From Galactobacter valiniphilus (GTDB lineage: Bacteria; Actinomycetota; Actinomycetes; Actinomycetales; Micrococcaceae): a DNA stretch of 64,000 nt. Position numbers and translations under genes: made by a program. The notes beneath the pieces were generated by a model, which saw only the letters and a program-made list of their open reading frames with translations, made no database searches and had not been told where the DNA came from. Shown here piece after piece: positions 29,469 to 37,537 of this stretch; the first letter of the stretch is position 1, and each line of letters opens with the position of its first letter. Location: positions 1 to 64,000 of the forward strand of contig NZ_QQXK01000015.1 of the NCBI RefSeq assembly GCF_003575975.1. Direction: 5' to 3'.

Positions 29469-30407
29469 CTAGTGGGGCTTCTGGACGCCCGTCACGAGCG
29501 AGGAGTTGGTGACGTCGTTGCCGCGGCTCTCCTCGGCGTCGATGAGCGCGTCCTCGGCCTCCTCGTCGTGGAGCGCGCCGTCGCGGCGCGGCTTGATCAC
29601 CTTGGCCCGCTGGCGCCGCCGCGCGCTGTGCTGCAGCACGCCGCCGTTGGCCGCGGCCTCGGCCGCCGCCTCGCGGTCCTCACGGTTGATGCGCGCCTGC
29701 TGGCGGGCCGCGTAGCCGAAGCCAACAAAGAAGAGCACGCCGAAGGCGGCCCACTGCAGGGCGTAGGACCAGTGCATGCCCTCGTCCGCCTCGGGCTTGG
29801 GGCGCGGCGCTGGCTTGGTGGCGGGCGCCGGATCCTCGGAGGCCAGCAGGCCGTAGGCCGAACCCGCGACGTCGAGCCCCGTGCGCTGGGAGACGCCGGC
29901 CAGGTCGATCGAGGCGATCTGCCCCTCCGGGGCGTCGCGCCCGATGTCGGGCTCGCCGGCCTTGAGCCGGGCGGTGAGGGTGACGGTGCCGCTCGGGGGA
30001 GCCGGCACGTTTTCCGGCGCCTGCACGGGGCCGTCGCCGTTCTTCATCCAGCCGCGGTCGATGAGCACGATCGTGCCCTCCTGCGTGCGGAAGGGAACGA
30101 GGACTTCCATGCCCAAGGCCGAGCTGAGCGTGCGCTGGCGCACGAAGAGCGTGGAGTCGCTGAGGTACTCGCCCGTCAGCTTGACCGGGAGGAACTCCTG
30201 CTCCGCTGGCAGCTGCTCGAAGAGCGCGACGGCGTCGTGGCCCGTGAGCGGGGTGGCGTCCCAGTTCGCCGCCACCTGCTTGTTTTCGGTGGAGACCTCG
30301 GCGCGCCGATCCCACTGCCACCAGGACAGCGCGGCGCAGACGATCGCGAACACGATCACCATCATGAGCCAGCCGACCCAGCGTGTGCTGGCGAGGAAGC
30401 GGTACAT
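29469..30407 (-). CDS. SURF1 family cytochrome oxidase assembly protein
   Basis: 312 aa. It has the SURF1 topology: membrane segment at about 13-31 (followed by WWQWDRR), a large external domain with VLIDRGW near 135, and a second segment near 225-243 (HWSYALQWAAFGVLFF). A charged C-terminal tail of about 65 aa is added. SURF1 helps insert haem A into aa3 oxidase, in keeping with ctaA and ctaB in this window. The ATG overlaps the stop of the upstream small gene. Confidence 0.9.
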   Translation of the reverse strand: MYRFLASTRWVGWLMMVIVFAIVCAALSWWQWDRRAEVSTENKQVAANWDATPLTGHDAVALFEQLPAEQEFLPVKLTGEYLSDSTLFVRQRTLSSALGMEVLVPFRTQEGTIVLIDRGWMKNGDGPVQAPENVPAPPSGTVTLTARLKAGEPDIGRDAPEGQIASIDLAGVSQRTGLDVAGSAYGLLASEDPAPATKPAPRPKPEADEGMHWSYALQWAAFGVLFFVGFGYAARQQARINREDREAAAEAAANGGVLQHSARRRQRAKVIKPRRDGALHDEEAEDALIDAEESRGNDVTNSSLVTGVQKPH

Positions 30408-30694
30408 CAGCCCTCCTGGGGCGGGAAGCGGAAGGGGGTCACCTCGCGCAGGAAGCCCCGCGTCGAGAGGTAGTCGGCGAGCCACACCCGGTGCTCTTCG
30501 CACGCGAGCCAGGTCTTGCGCCGCTCGGGGGTGTGCAGGCGCGGGTTGTTCCAGAGCAGGGCCCAGGCCGCCGGCGTGCGGCAACCCTTGCGCGAGCACG
30601 GCGGGTGCTCGCCGGGGCCCGCTGTCGCGGCGGTGTGGCCGGGGGCCGGTGTGCCGCCGGCCTGCAGGGCGGAGAGCAGATCGAACTCAGCCAC
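30407..30694 (-). CDS. small Cys-rich protein, possible zinc-binding
   Basis: 95 aa from GTG 30694. I do not recognise a characterised family. The conserved-looking part has CSRKGC near residue 34, WxxNNPRLHTPERRKTWLAC in the middle and CEEH near 66. The pattern C-x4-C and C-x2-H suggests a zinc-ribbon. It overlaps the DUF3099 gene upstream by 8 nt and the SURF1 gene downstream (ATGA), so it is made with them. A role in oxidase assembly is only a guess from context. Confidence 0.75.
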   Translation of the reverse strand: MAEFDLLSALQAGGTPAPGHTAATAGPGEHPPCSRKGCRTPAAWALLWNNPRLHTPERRKTWLACEEHRVWLADYLSTRGFLREVTPFRFPPQEG

Positions 30695-31163
30695 GGCCCG
30701 GGGCCTCCGGTGCGTCGCCGTTGGCCGGCGGATCCGCCGGCGGTTCCGGCTCGAAACTGCCCTCGATGACGTCGGAGCCAGCGTCGTCGTCGGCGTAGAC
30801 GGAACCGTCTGCGCCGTCCGCGCCGTCCGGGCCGGGAGCGGCGTCGTCGGGCGCCCCGGTGAGCGCGTCGGCCGGGGGCGCCTCCAGGAAGGTGGCGGAA
30901 TCGTCACCGCCCGGATCCGTGATGAGGTTCGCGTCGACGACCGCGATCCACGGCAGGATCGCGGAGGCGGCCAGCAGGGCGACGCCGACCCAGATGTTCC
31001 AGGTGGCGGCGATGATCGCGCCCGAGACAAACAGCACGGCGCGCAGCGCCATCTTGATGCCGTACGAGCGCATGCGTTTGCTCGCCTCGATCGAGGCCGC
31101 CTCGCGGGCGTCCGTGATCGCGTGGACGCGCGGATGCTCGGGGCTCGGCTCGTTCTTGCTCAT
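30687..31163 (-). CDS. DUF3099 membrane protein
   Basis: 158 aa. The N-terminal DUF3099 domain has the ITDAREAASIEASKRMRSY motif at about 14-32, followed by two membrane segments (about 38-56 and 60-75). The C-terminal half is acidic, rich in Asp, Ala and Pro, and probably disordered. DUF3099 proteins are actinobacterial and of unknown function. It is first in the DUF3099, small Cys protein, SURF1 operon. Confidence 0.85.
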   Translation of the reverse strand: MSKNEPSPEHPRVHAITDAREAASIEASKRMRSYGIKMALRAVLFVSGAIIAATWNIWVGVALLAASAILPWIAVVDANLITDPGGDDSATFLEAPPADALTGAPDDAAPGPDGADGADGSVYADDDAGSDVIEGSFEPEPPADPPANGDAPEAPGRG

Positions 31164-31281
31164 GGTTCTGTCATTGTCCCACCGCGGCGCGGTTGGCGAC
31201 CAATCGGTCCGGGGCACGGGGCTACTCGCCGGTCACCTCCGCGCGACGGCCCGGCGGCGGGCGCGCGGGGTGCCGCCTGGA

Positions 31282-31287
31282 TAGGAT
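31282..31287 (+). promoter_or_regulatory. -10 box of fabG promoter
   Basis: TAGGAT about 44 nt before the fabG ATG, with GAAGAGG as ribosome binding site at 31320-31326. Confidence 0.4.
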
Positions 31288-31331
31288 GAAGGCCACGTGT
31301 GCGAAGCACGGTCCACTAGCGAAGAGGTTTC

Positions 31332-32057
31332 ATGAGCTCTCAGCCCGCCCAGCAGCCCCGCACCGTTCTGGTGACGGGTGGCAATCGCGGCATCGGTCTG
31401 GCGATCGCCCGCGCCTTCGCGGCGCAGGGTGACAACGTCGCCATCACGTCCCGCTCCGGGGAAGGCCCCGAGGGTCTCTTCACGGTCAAGGCTGACGTCA
31501 CCGACACCGCGAGCGTCGATGCCGCGATCTCCGAGGTTGAGGCCCACTTCGGCCCGGTCGAGGTGCTGGTCGCCAACGCCGGCATCACCAAGGACACGCT
31601 GATGCTGCGCATGAGCGAGGACGACTTCACCTCGGTGCTCGACACCAACCTCACCGGCTCCTTCCGCGTGGTCAAGCGCAGCCTCAAGGGCATGATCAAG
31701 GCCCGCCGCGGCCGCGTGGTCTTCATCTCCTCCGTGGTGGGCCTGCTCGGCGGTGCCGGCCAGGTGAACTACTCGAGCTCCAAGGCGGCCCTCGTGGGCT
31801 TCGCTCGCTCGCTCACGCGCGAGCTGGGCGGCCGCGGCATCACGGCCAACGTCGTGGCGCCCGGCTTCATCGAGACCGAGATGACCGCCGTCCTGGAGGA
31901 CGAGCTCAAGAAGAGCTACCAGGCGCAGATCCCGGCCGGGCGCTTCGCGCAGCCCGAGGAGGTCGCCAAGGTCGTCACGTGGCTCGCCTCCGACGACGCC
32001 GCGTACATCTCCGGGGCCGTGATCCCCGTGGATGGCGGCCTCGGCATGGGTCACTGA
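31332..32057 (+). CDS. fabG: 3-oxoacyl-ACP reductase
   Basis: 241 aa SDR protein. The cofactor motif is TGGNRGIG at about 16-23; NAG near 93 and the catalytic Ser/Tyr/Lys (SSVVGLLGGAGQVNYSSSKAAL) are intact. It reduces 3-oxoacyl-ACP with NADPH in fatty acid synthesis. GAAGAGG precedes the ATG. It is followed 58 nt later by a second SDR gene, probably in one transcript. Sequence resembles the MabA/FabG type of actinobacteria. Confidence 0.9.
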   Translation: MSSQPAQQPRTVLVTGGNRGIGLAIARAFAAQGDNVAITSRSGEGPEGLFTVKADVTDTASVDAAISEVEAHFGPVEVLVANAGITKDTLMLRMSEDDFTSVLDTNLTGSFRVVKRSLKGMIKARRGRVVFISSVVGLLGGAGQVNYSSSKAALVGFARSLTRELGGRGITANVVAPGFIETEMTAVLEDELKKSYQAQIPAGRFAQPEEVAKVVTWLASDDAAYISGAVIPVDGGLGMGH

Positions 32058-32115
32058 CCCCTTCGCTTTCGACTTCACCCATCCCGCCGCGTCAGCGGCG
32101 CAAGAGAGGAACACC

Positions 32116-32859
32116 ATGGGATCCCTGACCGGGAAGACCGCCATCGTCACGGGCAGCTCGCGCGGCATCGGCGCCGACACGGCTCAGCTGCTCGCCGCCG
32201 AGGGCGCCAATGTCGTCATCAACTACCGCTCCAAGGCGCCCCGCGCCAACAAGGTCGTCAAGGCGATCGAGGAGGCGGGCGGCCGCGCCATCGCCGTTCA
32301 GGGCGATCTGACCTCGGCCGAGGACCGCGAGGCGCTCGTTGCCGCGGCCATCGAGGCCTTCGGCACGCTCGACGTGCTCGTGCTCAACGCCTCCGGCGGC
32401 ATGGAGACCGACCGCGGCGCGGACTACGCGCTGACGCTGAACCGCGACGCCCAGGTCGGCATGCTGGAGGCGGCCGCCCCGCACCTTCCGCGCGGCGGCC
32501 GCGTGGTGTTTGTGACGAGCCACCAGGCCCACTTCATCGACACCGTGCCCACCCTCGACGCCTACGAGCCCGTGGCCCGCTCCAAGCGCGCGGGCGAGCT
32601 GGCCCTGCGCGAGCAGATCCCGGCCCTGGCCGAGCTCGGCATCACCTTCGTCGTCGTCTCCGGCGACATGATCGAGGGCACCATCACCGCCACGCTGCTG
32701 GACCGGGTGGAGCCGGGCGCCATCGAGGCCCGCCGCGCCGAGGCCGGCAAGCTTTACTCGGTGGCCGAGTTCGCCGCCGAGGTGGCCGCCATGGTGACCG
32801 CCGACGTCGAGACGGGCCACACGGAGCTCGTGGGCGGCGGCAAGGGCTTCGTGGCCTGA
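32116..32859 (+). CDS. SDR family oxidoreductase
   Basis: 247 aa. The cofactor site is TGSSRGIG at about 13-20. The NAG motif is replaced by NASGG near 94, and the active-site region (SHQAHF...YEPVARSKRAGE) keeps Tyr and Lys with unusual spacing. The substrate is unknown. It follows fabG where relatives often have an enoyl-ACP reductase, but the motifs are not those of FabI. The IS30 element lies just downstream and does not interrupt it. Confidence 0.82.
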   Translation: MGSLTGKTAIVTGSSRGIGADTAQLLAAEGANVVINYRSKAPRANKVVKAIEEAGGRAIAVQGDLTSAEDREALVAAAIEAFGTLDVLVLNASGGMETDRGADYALTLNRDAQVGMLEAAAPHLPRGGRVVFVTSHQAHFIDTVPTLDAYEPVARSKRAGELALREQIPALAELGITFVVVSGDMIEGTITATLLDRVEPGAIEARRAEAGKLYSVAEFAAEVAAMVTADVETGHTELVGGGKGFVA

Positions 32860-32876
32860 TTCCGCGCCACGCGCTC

Positions 32877-32898
32877 AACGCGAAAGGAGGCCCTCCCC
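32877..32898. terminator. left half of a terminator split by the IS30 element
   Basis: This 22-nt arm pairs exactly with 34366-34387. Removing the insertion and one 5-bp duplication gives a continuous hairpin with loop GAGC between the convergent SDR and VanW genes. Confidence 0.75.
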
Positions 32899-32901
32899 GA
32901 G
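32897..32901. repeat. target-site duplication, left copy
   Basis: CCGAG directly before the left inverted repeat. The same 5 bp follow the right inverted repeat at 34360-34364. Confidence 0.6.
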
Positions 32902-32928
32902 GCGGTTTCTGGGGGTCCTCGCAACACC
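32902..32928 (+). repeat. IS30 terminal inverted repeat, left
   Basis: 27 bp starting GCGGTTTCT and ending GCAACACC; 23/27 identical to the complement of the right repeat. Confidence 0.85.
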
Positions 32929-32935
32929 TGGTGGT

Positions 32936-34306
32936 TTAGGTGGCTTTGATGAGATCACGCATGCGCTCGGCTGGGGTTTCCCAGCCGAGCGTTTTGCGTG
33001 GGCGGCGGTTGAGTTTGTTGGCGAGGAGTTCGAGGTCTTCTGGCCCGTAGACGGACAGGTCGGTTCCTTTGGGGAAGTACTGGCGCAGCAGTCCGTTGGT
33101 GTTTTCGTTGGTGCCGCGCTGCCAGGGTGAGTGCGGGTCGCAGAAGTACACGTCCACGCCGGTGGCGATGCTGAATTGCTGGTGGGCGGCCATTTCGCAG
33201 CCTTGATCCCAGGTGAGGGACCCGCGCAGTTGTTCTGGTAGTGAGCCGATCAGAGGGATGAGCGCGTCGCGGACTTCTTCGGCGGTGTGCCCGCCGGGCA
33301 GGTGGCCGAGCAGGACCATGCGGGTGGTGCGTTCCACCAGGGTGATGATCGCTGATTGGGAGTTGGTGCCGACGATCAGGTCGCCTTCCCAGTGGCCTGG
33401 GACGGCGCGGTCTTCGACTTCGGGGGGACGTTCGGAGATCATGATCATCTCGTCCACGAAGCGTTGGGTGCGCTCTTCGGGGTTGCGGTGGGGCTTGCGG
33501 CGGGTGCGCTCGGTGCGCAGGGTGTGTTCGACTTCGCGTTTGAGGCCGCCTCGGGCCTGGACGTAGATGGCTTGGTAGATCGTTTCGTGGCTCACGCGCA
33601 TGCCCTCGTCGTCGGGGAAGTTCTTGAGCAGAGCATGACTGATTTGTTCCGGAGACCACTCATCTTGCAGGCCAGCGGCAACGAAGTCGCGCAGCGGCCC
33701 GGGCATGGCGAGTTTGGATTCTTTGGGCCGGGCACGGCTACCGGCCCAAGCGCGTTGAGCGGCATGCGGACGGTACGAACCGTGGCTCCTGTGCATGTCG
33801 AGTTCGCGTTTGATGGTTGAGGCCGGGCGGCCCAGCTCGGCACCGATCTTCCGCAGAGAAGTGCCAGCCCGGTGCGGGTCGGCGATCGTTTCGCGTTCTT
33901 CGAGGGTGAGGAAGCGTGGATGCAGCTCCGCGTCGATGGCCGCCAGGGGTATGCGTTGCTGGGTGGTCATCCCTGTTTTGTAGTCGACGATCCGGCCATC
34001 GGGGTAGTACCGGCGGTCCCTGGCTTTGCGGATGCCTTTGTCCCAGTCCTGAGCCGTGCGCAGGTGGACGCCCACGATTGCCGCGGCTTGCCGGCGGGAC
34101 GTTCCCACCGCACGTAGTTGCTCGTATTCGGCTCGGCGCGGGTGGGGGCCGGTGCCGGGGCGACCGCGACCTTTCAGGCCAGCATCGCGTGCCCAGCCAG
34201 CCGCCGTGTTCTTGTTCGCACCGACCGCCTGGGCCGCGGCAGTGACGTTCCCGTCAAGGCGGTCGTAGGCCTCGAAGAACGCCCGCTTCAGCTCCGTAGA
34301 AAGCAC
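32936..34306 (-). CDS. IS30-family transposase
   Basis: 456 aa, intact. N-terminal helix-turn-helix segments (TAAAQAVGANKNTAAGWAR and a second near residue 150, LRKIGAELGRPASTIKREL) precede the DDE domain: Asp in GHWEGDLI, Asp in TWDQGCEM, Glu in RGTNENTNGLLRQYFPKGTD. This is diagnostic for IS30. The extra N-terminal HTH makes it longer than IS30 itself (383 aa). No frameshift is needed, so the element could be active. Confidence 0.93.
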   Translation of the reverse strand: MLSTELKRAFFEAYDRLDGNVTAAAQAVGANKNTAAGWARDAGLKGRGRPGTGPHPRRAEYEQLRAVGTSRRQAAAIVGVHLRTAQDWDKGIRKARDRRYYPDGRIVDYKTGMTTQQRIPLAAIDAELHPRFLTLEERETIADPHRAGTSLRKIGAELGRPASTIKRELDMHRSHGSYRPHAAQRAWAGSRARPKESKLAMPGPLRDFVAAGLQDEWSPEQISHALLKNFPDDEGMRVSHETIYQAIYVQARGGLKREVEHTLRTERTRRKPHRNPEERTQRFVDEMIMISERPPEVEDRAVPGHWEGDLIVGTNSQSAIITLVERTTRMVLLGHLPGGHTAEEVRDALIPLIGSLPEQLRGSLTWDQGCEMAAHQQFSIATGVDVYFCDPHSPWQRGTNENTNGLLRQYFPKGTDLSVYGPEDLELLANKLNRRPRKTLGWETPAERMRDLIKAT

Positions 34307-34332
34307 AATCCCCGCAACTCCTTCAAATCGAA

Positions 34333-34359
34333 GGTGTTGCGGGGACCGCTAGAACCCGC
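34333..34359 (-). repeat. IS30 terminal inverted repeat, right
   Basis: 27 bp; on the minus strand it reads GCGGGTTCT... to GCAACACC. It lies 26 nt upstream of the transposase ATG and may carry its promoter. Confidence 0.85.
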
Positions 34360-34364
34360 CCGAG
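34360..34364. repeat. target-site duplication, right copy
   Basis: CCGAG, identical to 32897-32901. The 5-bp length is longer than the 2-3 bp usual for IS30, so chance similarity within the palindrome cannot be excluded. Confidence 0.55.
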
Positions 34365-34365
34365 C

Positions 34366-34387
34366 GGGGAGGGCCTCCTTTCGCGTT
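34366..34387. terminator. right half of the split terminator
   Basis: Exact complement of 32877-32898. It is 19 nt after the end of the VanW gene on its transcribed strand. Confidence 0.75.
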
Positions 34388-34406
34388 CAACGGCGGCGGT
34401 CGCCGG

Positions 34407-36422
34407 TCACTTGTCGCAGACGATCCGGTTCCACGGGGAGTACGTCCAGACGAAGGACTCCTTGGGGAGCGGCTTCTCGGCCGACGTGCGGCTGCGCGTG
34501 ACAGTCACCGTGAAGCCAGACTTGCCGCCGGACTCCGGCTGGCACTTGGCCGCGGAGGAGTGCACCGTGGTGGGCGAAGTGATGTTGTAGTGATCCGACG
34601 TGGTCGTCTTCACGTCCCAGGTCTTCACGCCCCAGAGCACGGTCTTGACCTGGGAGTCGGTGACCCACATCTGCACCACGACGGGGGCCTTGGTGTTGTT
34701 CTTCCAGCGCATGTTGACCTGGCCCTCCCAGTAGGTCGACTCGCGGCCTGCCGGGTAGCGATCGAACCAGCGGGAGTGGGGCTTGTGCTCCAGGATGTCC
34801 ATGCCGCCCAGGAAGCCGGCGTTGTAGGACATCGTCGAGATCTGCGAGATGCCGCCGCCGAGGGCGGTGGTGGCGTTGCCGTTCTCGACCACGCCGGAGG
34901 CGACGTAGCCGTTGGCGGTGGTGATCGGCCCGAACTGGTCGGCCAGATTGAATTCCTTGCCCGGATCCACCACGGTGCCGTTCACGCGCGAGGCGCCGAG
35001 GCGCAGGTTCTTGGTGCGTTGCGTGTCGTAGGTGGGATACGGGGTCGCGAACTCCGCGACCTTGACCATGTTCCACGACTCGGCGGTCTTGGTGGAGATG
35101 GTGGGCTGCGTGACCTGAAGCTCCACGGTCGCCTTGCGGGCCGACTCGGTGGAGGCCTTCTGCACGGCGGCGGCGAGCTTCGCGGCGTCGATGCCCTTGC
35201 CCTCCTGGGCCGGGACCACGGAGAGCGCGGCGGACGCGCCCGAGCCGGTCATCTTGACGGTGGCGTTGCGGCCCTCCGAGGCCATCTTGGGGTTCACCTC
35301 CACGACGGCCGCGACGAGCTTCTCGCCATCCAGGGTCAGGGCGGGCTTGCCGTCCTTGACCTCGACGGTGGCGGCGGCGCCCACCGTGGCTGCGGGGAGC
35401 TGGGCCTCAGCGGTGCCGTTGTTGACCGTGATGGGGCCGTCCAGGAGCGGCTGCACGCTCGCGTCGAGGAAGCCCTTCCAGTCAGCCGCGGAGACGGCGG
35501 GGGCCTGCGTGGAGGAGGTGGCGGCGATGGAGCCGTCGGCGTGCAGCCATTGCTCCTTGAGCGAGGTGGCTGTCGCGGCGGCGTCGATGGCCACGCCGTC
35601 GCGCGGCTCGTTGTAGTCGGCCTTGCCCTGCGCCACCACGATGGAGCCCTCGACGGGGGCGGTGGAGAGCGACTTCGCCGCCTTGGCCACGGCGCCCGTG
35701 AGCGCCTGGTCATCCACCGTCGTGACGGCCTGGGCGTCCTGCGAGCCCATGATCCGCGAGAGGATGACGCTCGGGTCCCACGACAAGCCGGTGAAGCGGT
35801 CAACCGTGGCGTCGACGTCAACGCCCAGGCCGACGTCGGCGGGCTTGAGTGCCACGGACTGCTCGCCGGCCGTGAGCTTGAGGGCCTTCTGGGCCCGGGG
35901 GAGCAGCTGCTCCGAGAGCGTCGACTTGGCCTGCTCCGCGCTTTGGCCCGAGAGGTCGATGCCGTCGACGCTCAAGTGAGCGGGAAGCTTGTCCTGCGTC
36001 AGGAAGGCGGCACCGGCGTAGGCACCGCCGGCCACCACCACGGCACCGAACACGGTCCACGCCGCGACCTTGGCGCCGCGACGCTTCTTCTTGGGTGCCA
36101 CGTCCGGCTCCTCCTGCTCCTCGGGTGCGGCCTGCGGGGCCGCGGCGGCCGGGGCGGCAGAGAGCACGGGATCGAGGTCGAGCCGCGTGGCGTCGTCGGC
36201 GACGGGCGGCTGGATCGCCGGAGCGGCCTCGGCGGGCTGCGCTGCGACCGGGAGCGACTCAGCGGGCGCGGCGATGGGCGGGTGCTCGACGCGCTGCGCC
36301 TGCTCTCCGGCCTGTTCGCTGGCTCGCTCGCCCGGCGTGGGCTCGATCGTCTCGTCCGTCTCGCCCGCCGGCGGCTCGGGCGCGTTCTCCTCGACCGGTC
36401 CCGAGGTCGGGTTCTCGCTCAC
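34407..36422 (-). CDS. VanW family protein with peptidoglycan-binding-like repeats
   Basis: 671 aa from GTG, with AAGGAG upstream. Residues 1-115 are acidic, Pro/Ala/Glu-rich and probably cytoplasmic and disordered. A basic KKKRRG patch and one membrane segment follow (about 118-138). Outside are two PG_binding_4-type repeats (near 150-270 and 290-400) and the VanW domain (about 440-590, with NLADQFGPITTANGYVASG-type core). The C-terminus has three Cys. These proteins are thought to act at the cell wall; the name comes from vancomycin clusters but does not imply resistance. Confidence 0.9.
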   Translation of the reverse strand: MSENPTSGPVEENAPEPPAGETDETIEPTPGERASEQAGEQAQRVEHPPIAAPAESLPVAAQPAEAAPAIQPPVADDATRLDLDPVLSAAPAAAAPQAAPEEQEEPDVAPKKKRRGAKVAAWTVFGAVVVAGGAYAGAAFLTQDKLPAHLSVDGIDLSGQSAEQAKSTLSEQLLPRAQKALKLTAGEQSVALKPADVGLGVDVDATVDRFTGLSWDPSVILSRIMGSQDAQAVTTVDDQALTGAVAKAAKSLSTAPVEGSIVVAQGKADYNEPRDGVAIDAAATATSLKEQWLHADGSIAATSSTQAPAVSAADWKGFLDASVQPLLDGPITVNNGTAEAQLPAATVGAAATVEVKDGKPALTLDGEKLVAAVVEVNPKMASEGRNATVKMTGSGASAALSVVPAQEGKGIDAAKLAAAVQKASTESARKATVELQVTQPTISTKTAESWNMVKVAEFATPYPTYDTQRTKNLRLGASRVNGTVVDPGKEFNLADQFGPITTANGYVASGVVENGNATTALGGGISQISTMSYNAGFLGGMDILEHKPHSRWFDRYPAGRESTYWEGQVNMRWKNNTKAPVVVQMWVTDSQVKTVLWGVKTWDVKTTTSDHYNITSPTTVHSSAAKCQPESGGKSGFTVTVTRSRTSAEKPLPKESFVWTYSPWNRIVCDK

Positions 36423-36556
36423 GTGTTCTCCTTCAACGGTTCCGCCACTTGGCGCATGAACTGCGCAAGGGCCTGGATCATCCTAGGACGGACCACGGCG
36501 CGCGCCCATCGCGAACCGGGCGGCGGCAGGTCACGTTTGGATATTGATTGGGGGGC

Positions 36557-37444
36557 TTAGGCATCCCAGCCCAGCGCGGCGGCCACGGTGTCGAGGCGTC
36601 GCAGCCCCAACACGCCGTCCGCCACCGAGCGCAGGGCGGGCTTGGGTTCGACGCCCACGCCGAGGCCCGCGACGGTGAGCAGGTCGATGTCGTTGGCCCC
36701 GTCGCCGAGGCCGATCGTGCGCTGGGCCTCGATGTCATCGGCCGCACACCAGCGGCGCAGCGCCGCCGCCTTGGCTGCCCGGTCGACGACGGGGCCCTCC
36801 ACGGTGCCCGTGAGCACGCCGTCGCGCACGCCGAGGACGTTCGCGTGGGCGTGGTCCAGGCCCAGGGCCTCGGCCAAGGGCTCGAGCACCTGGATGAAGC
36901 CGCCGGAGACGGCGCCCACCTTGTGCCCGCCCGCGTGCGCGGCCGCGATCAGCTCGCGGGCGCCGGCCGTCGGCACGACGTCGGCGGCGACCTCCTCGAT
37001 GAGGCTCACCGGCAGGCCGGCCAGGGCCTGCACGCGGTGGTGCAGGGACTGGGCGAAGTCGAGTTCTCCGCGCATGGCCCGCTCGGTCACGGCGGCCACT
37101 TCGGCCTCGCGCCCTGCATGTGCCGCGAGCATCTCGATGACCTCCTGCTCGATCAGCGTCGAGTCGACGTCCGTGACGATCAGGCTGCGGCGGGAACCGC
37201 GCAGCGCCGGCGGCACGAGGAGGCTGGCCTGGCCCGCCGCGGTGTCCTCGCGCAACAGGGCGCGCAGGGAGTTCAGCTGGGCCTCCTCGAGGTCCAGCTC
37301 CCAGGCGGCGCCGCTGAGGCCCGCTGGCACGGCCAGCTCGGCGGGGGAGGCCTGCGCCCCGATCGTCTCGATCCACGACGGCGCGGGATGCGGCGTCGTG
37401 ACGGCGTCGGAGCTGAAGGAGACGAGGCGGTACTGCTGGTTCAT
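36557..37444 (-). CDS. serB: phosphoserine phosphatase
   Basis: 295 aa HAD-family enzyme. The nucleophile motif is DVDSTL near residue 92, then AVSGGF near 180 and GDGANDIDLL near 245. The ~85-residue N-terminal part is a shortened ACT-like region. It makes serine from phosphoserine. It is divergent from the ABC ATPase gene; the 93-bp gap holds CACACT (6 nt before its ATG) as a possible -10 box. Confidence 0.92.
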   Translation of the reverse strand: MNQQYRLVSFSSDAVTTPHPAPSWIETIGAQASPAELAVPAGLSGAAWELDLEEAQLNSLRALLREDTAAGQASLLVPPALRGSRRSLIVTDVDSTLIEQEVIEMLAAHAGREAEVAAVTERAMRGELDFAQSLHHRVQALAGLPVSLIEEVAADVVPTAGARELIAAAHAGGHKVGAVSGGFIQVLEPLAEALGLDHAHANVLGVRDGVLTGTVEGPVVDRAAKAAALRRWCAADDIEAQRTIGLGDGANDIDLLTVAGLGVGVEPKPALRSVADGVLGLRRLDTVAAALGWDA

Positions 37445-37525
37445 GTCACCAGTGTGAGCGCTCTGCCCGACCCATCGGGCATCCGTGACACGCGCCCGGC
37501 GCGGGCGTGGGGCACTCGTGTGTCT

Positions 37526-37531
37526 TAGGGT
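37526..37531 (+). promoter_or_regulatory. -10 box of the ABC ATPase operon (leaderless)
   Basis: TAGGGT only 6 nt before the ATG at 37538; no Shine-Dalgarno sequence. Confidence 0.5.
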
Positions 37532-37537
37532 GGGGGC

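Larger units (their letters stand above)
32902..34359 (-). mobile_element. IS30-family insertion sequence
   Basis: 1458 bp. Terminal inverted repeats 32902-32928 and 34333-34359 match at 23 of 27 positions (both end in GCAACACC internally). One transposase gene fills the element. It is flanked by CCGAG duplications and lies between two arms of a former terminator hairpin. The base composition is visibly less GC-rich than the neighbours, consistent with recent arrival. Confidence 0.9.

Noticed and set aside
32936-34306. Larger genomic island around the IS30 element
   Set aside because: Genes on both sides are ordinary chromosomal ones and no integrase, att site or tRNA junction is seen; only the element itself is foreign.
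34407-36422. Vancomycin resistance locus
   Set aside because: VanW alone, without VanH/A/X or VanR/S, is a common actinobacterial cell-wall protein.
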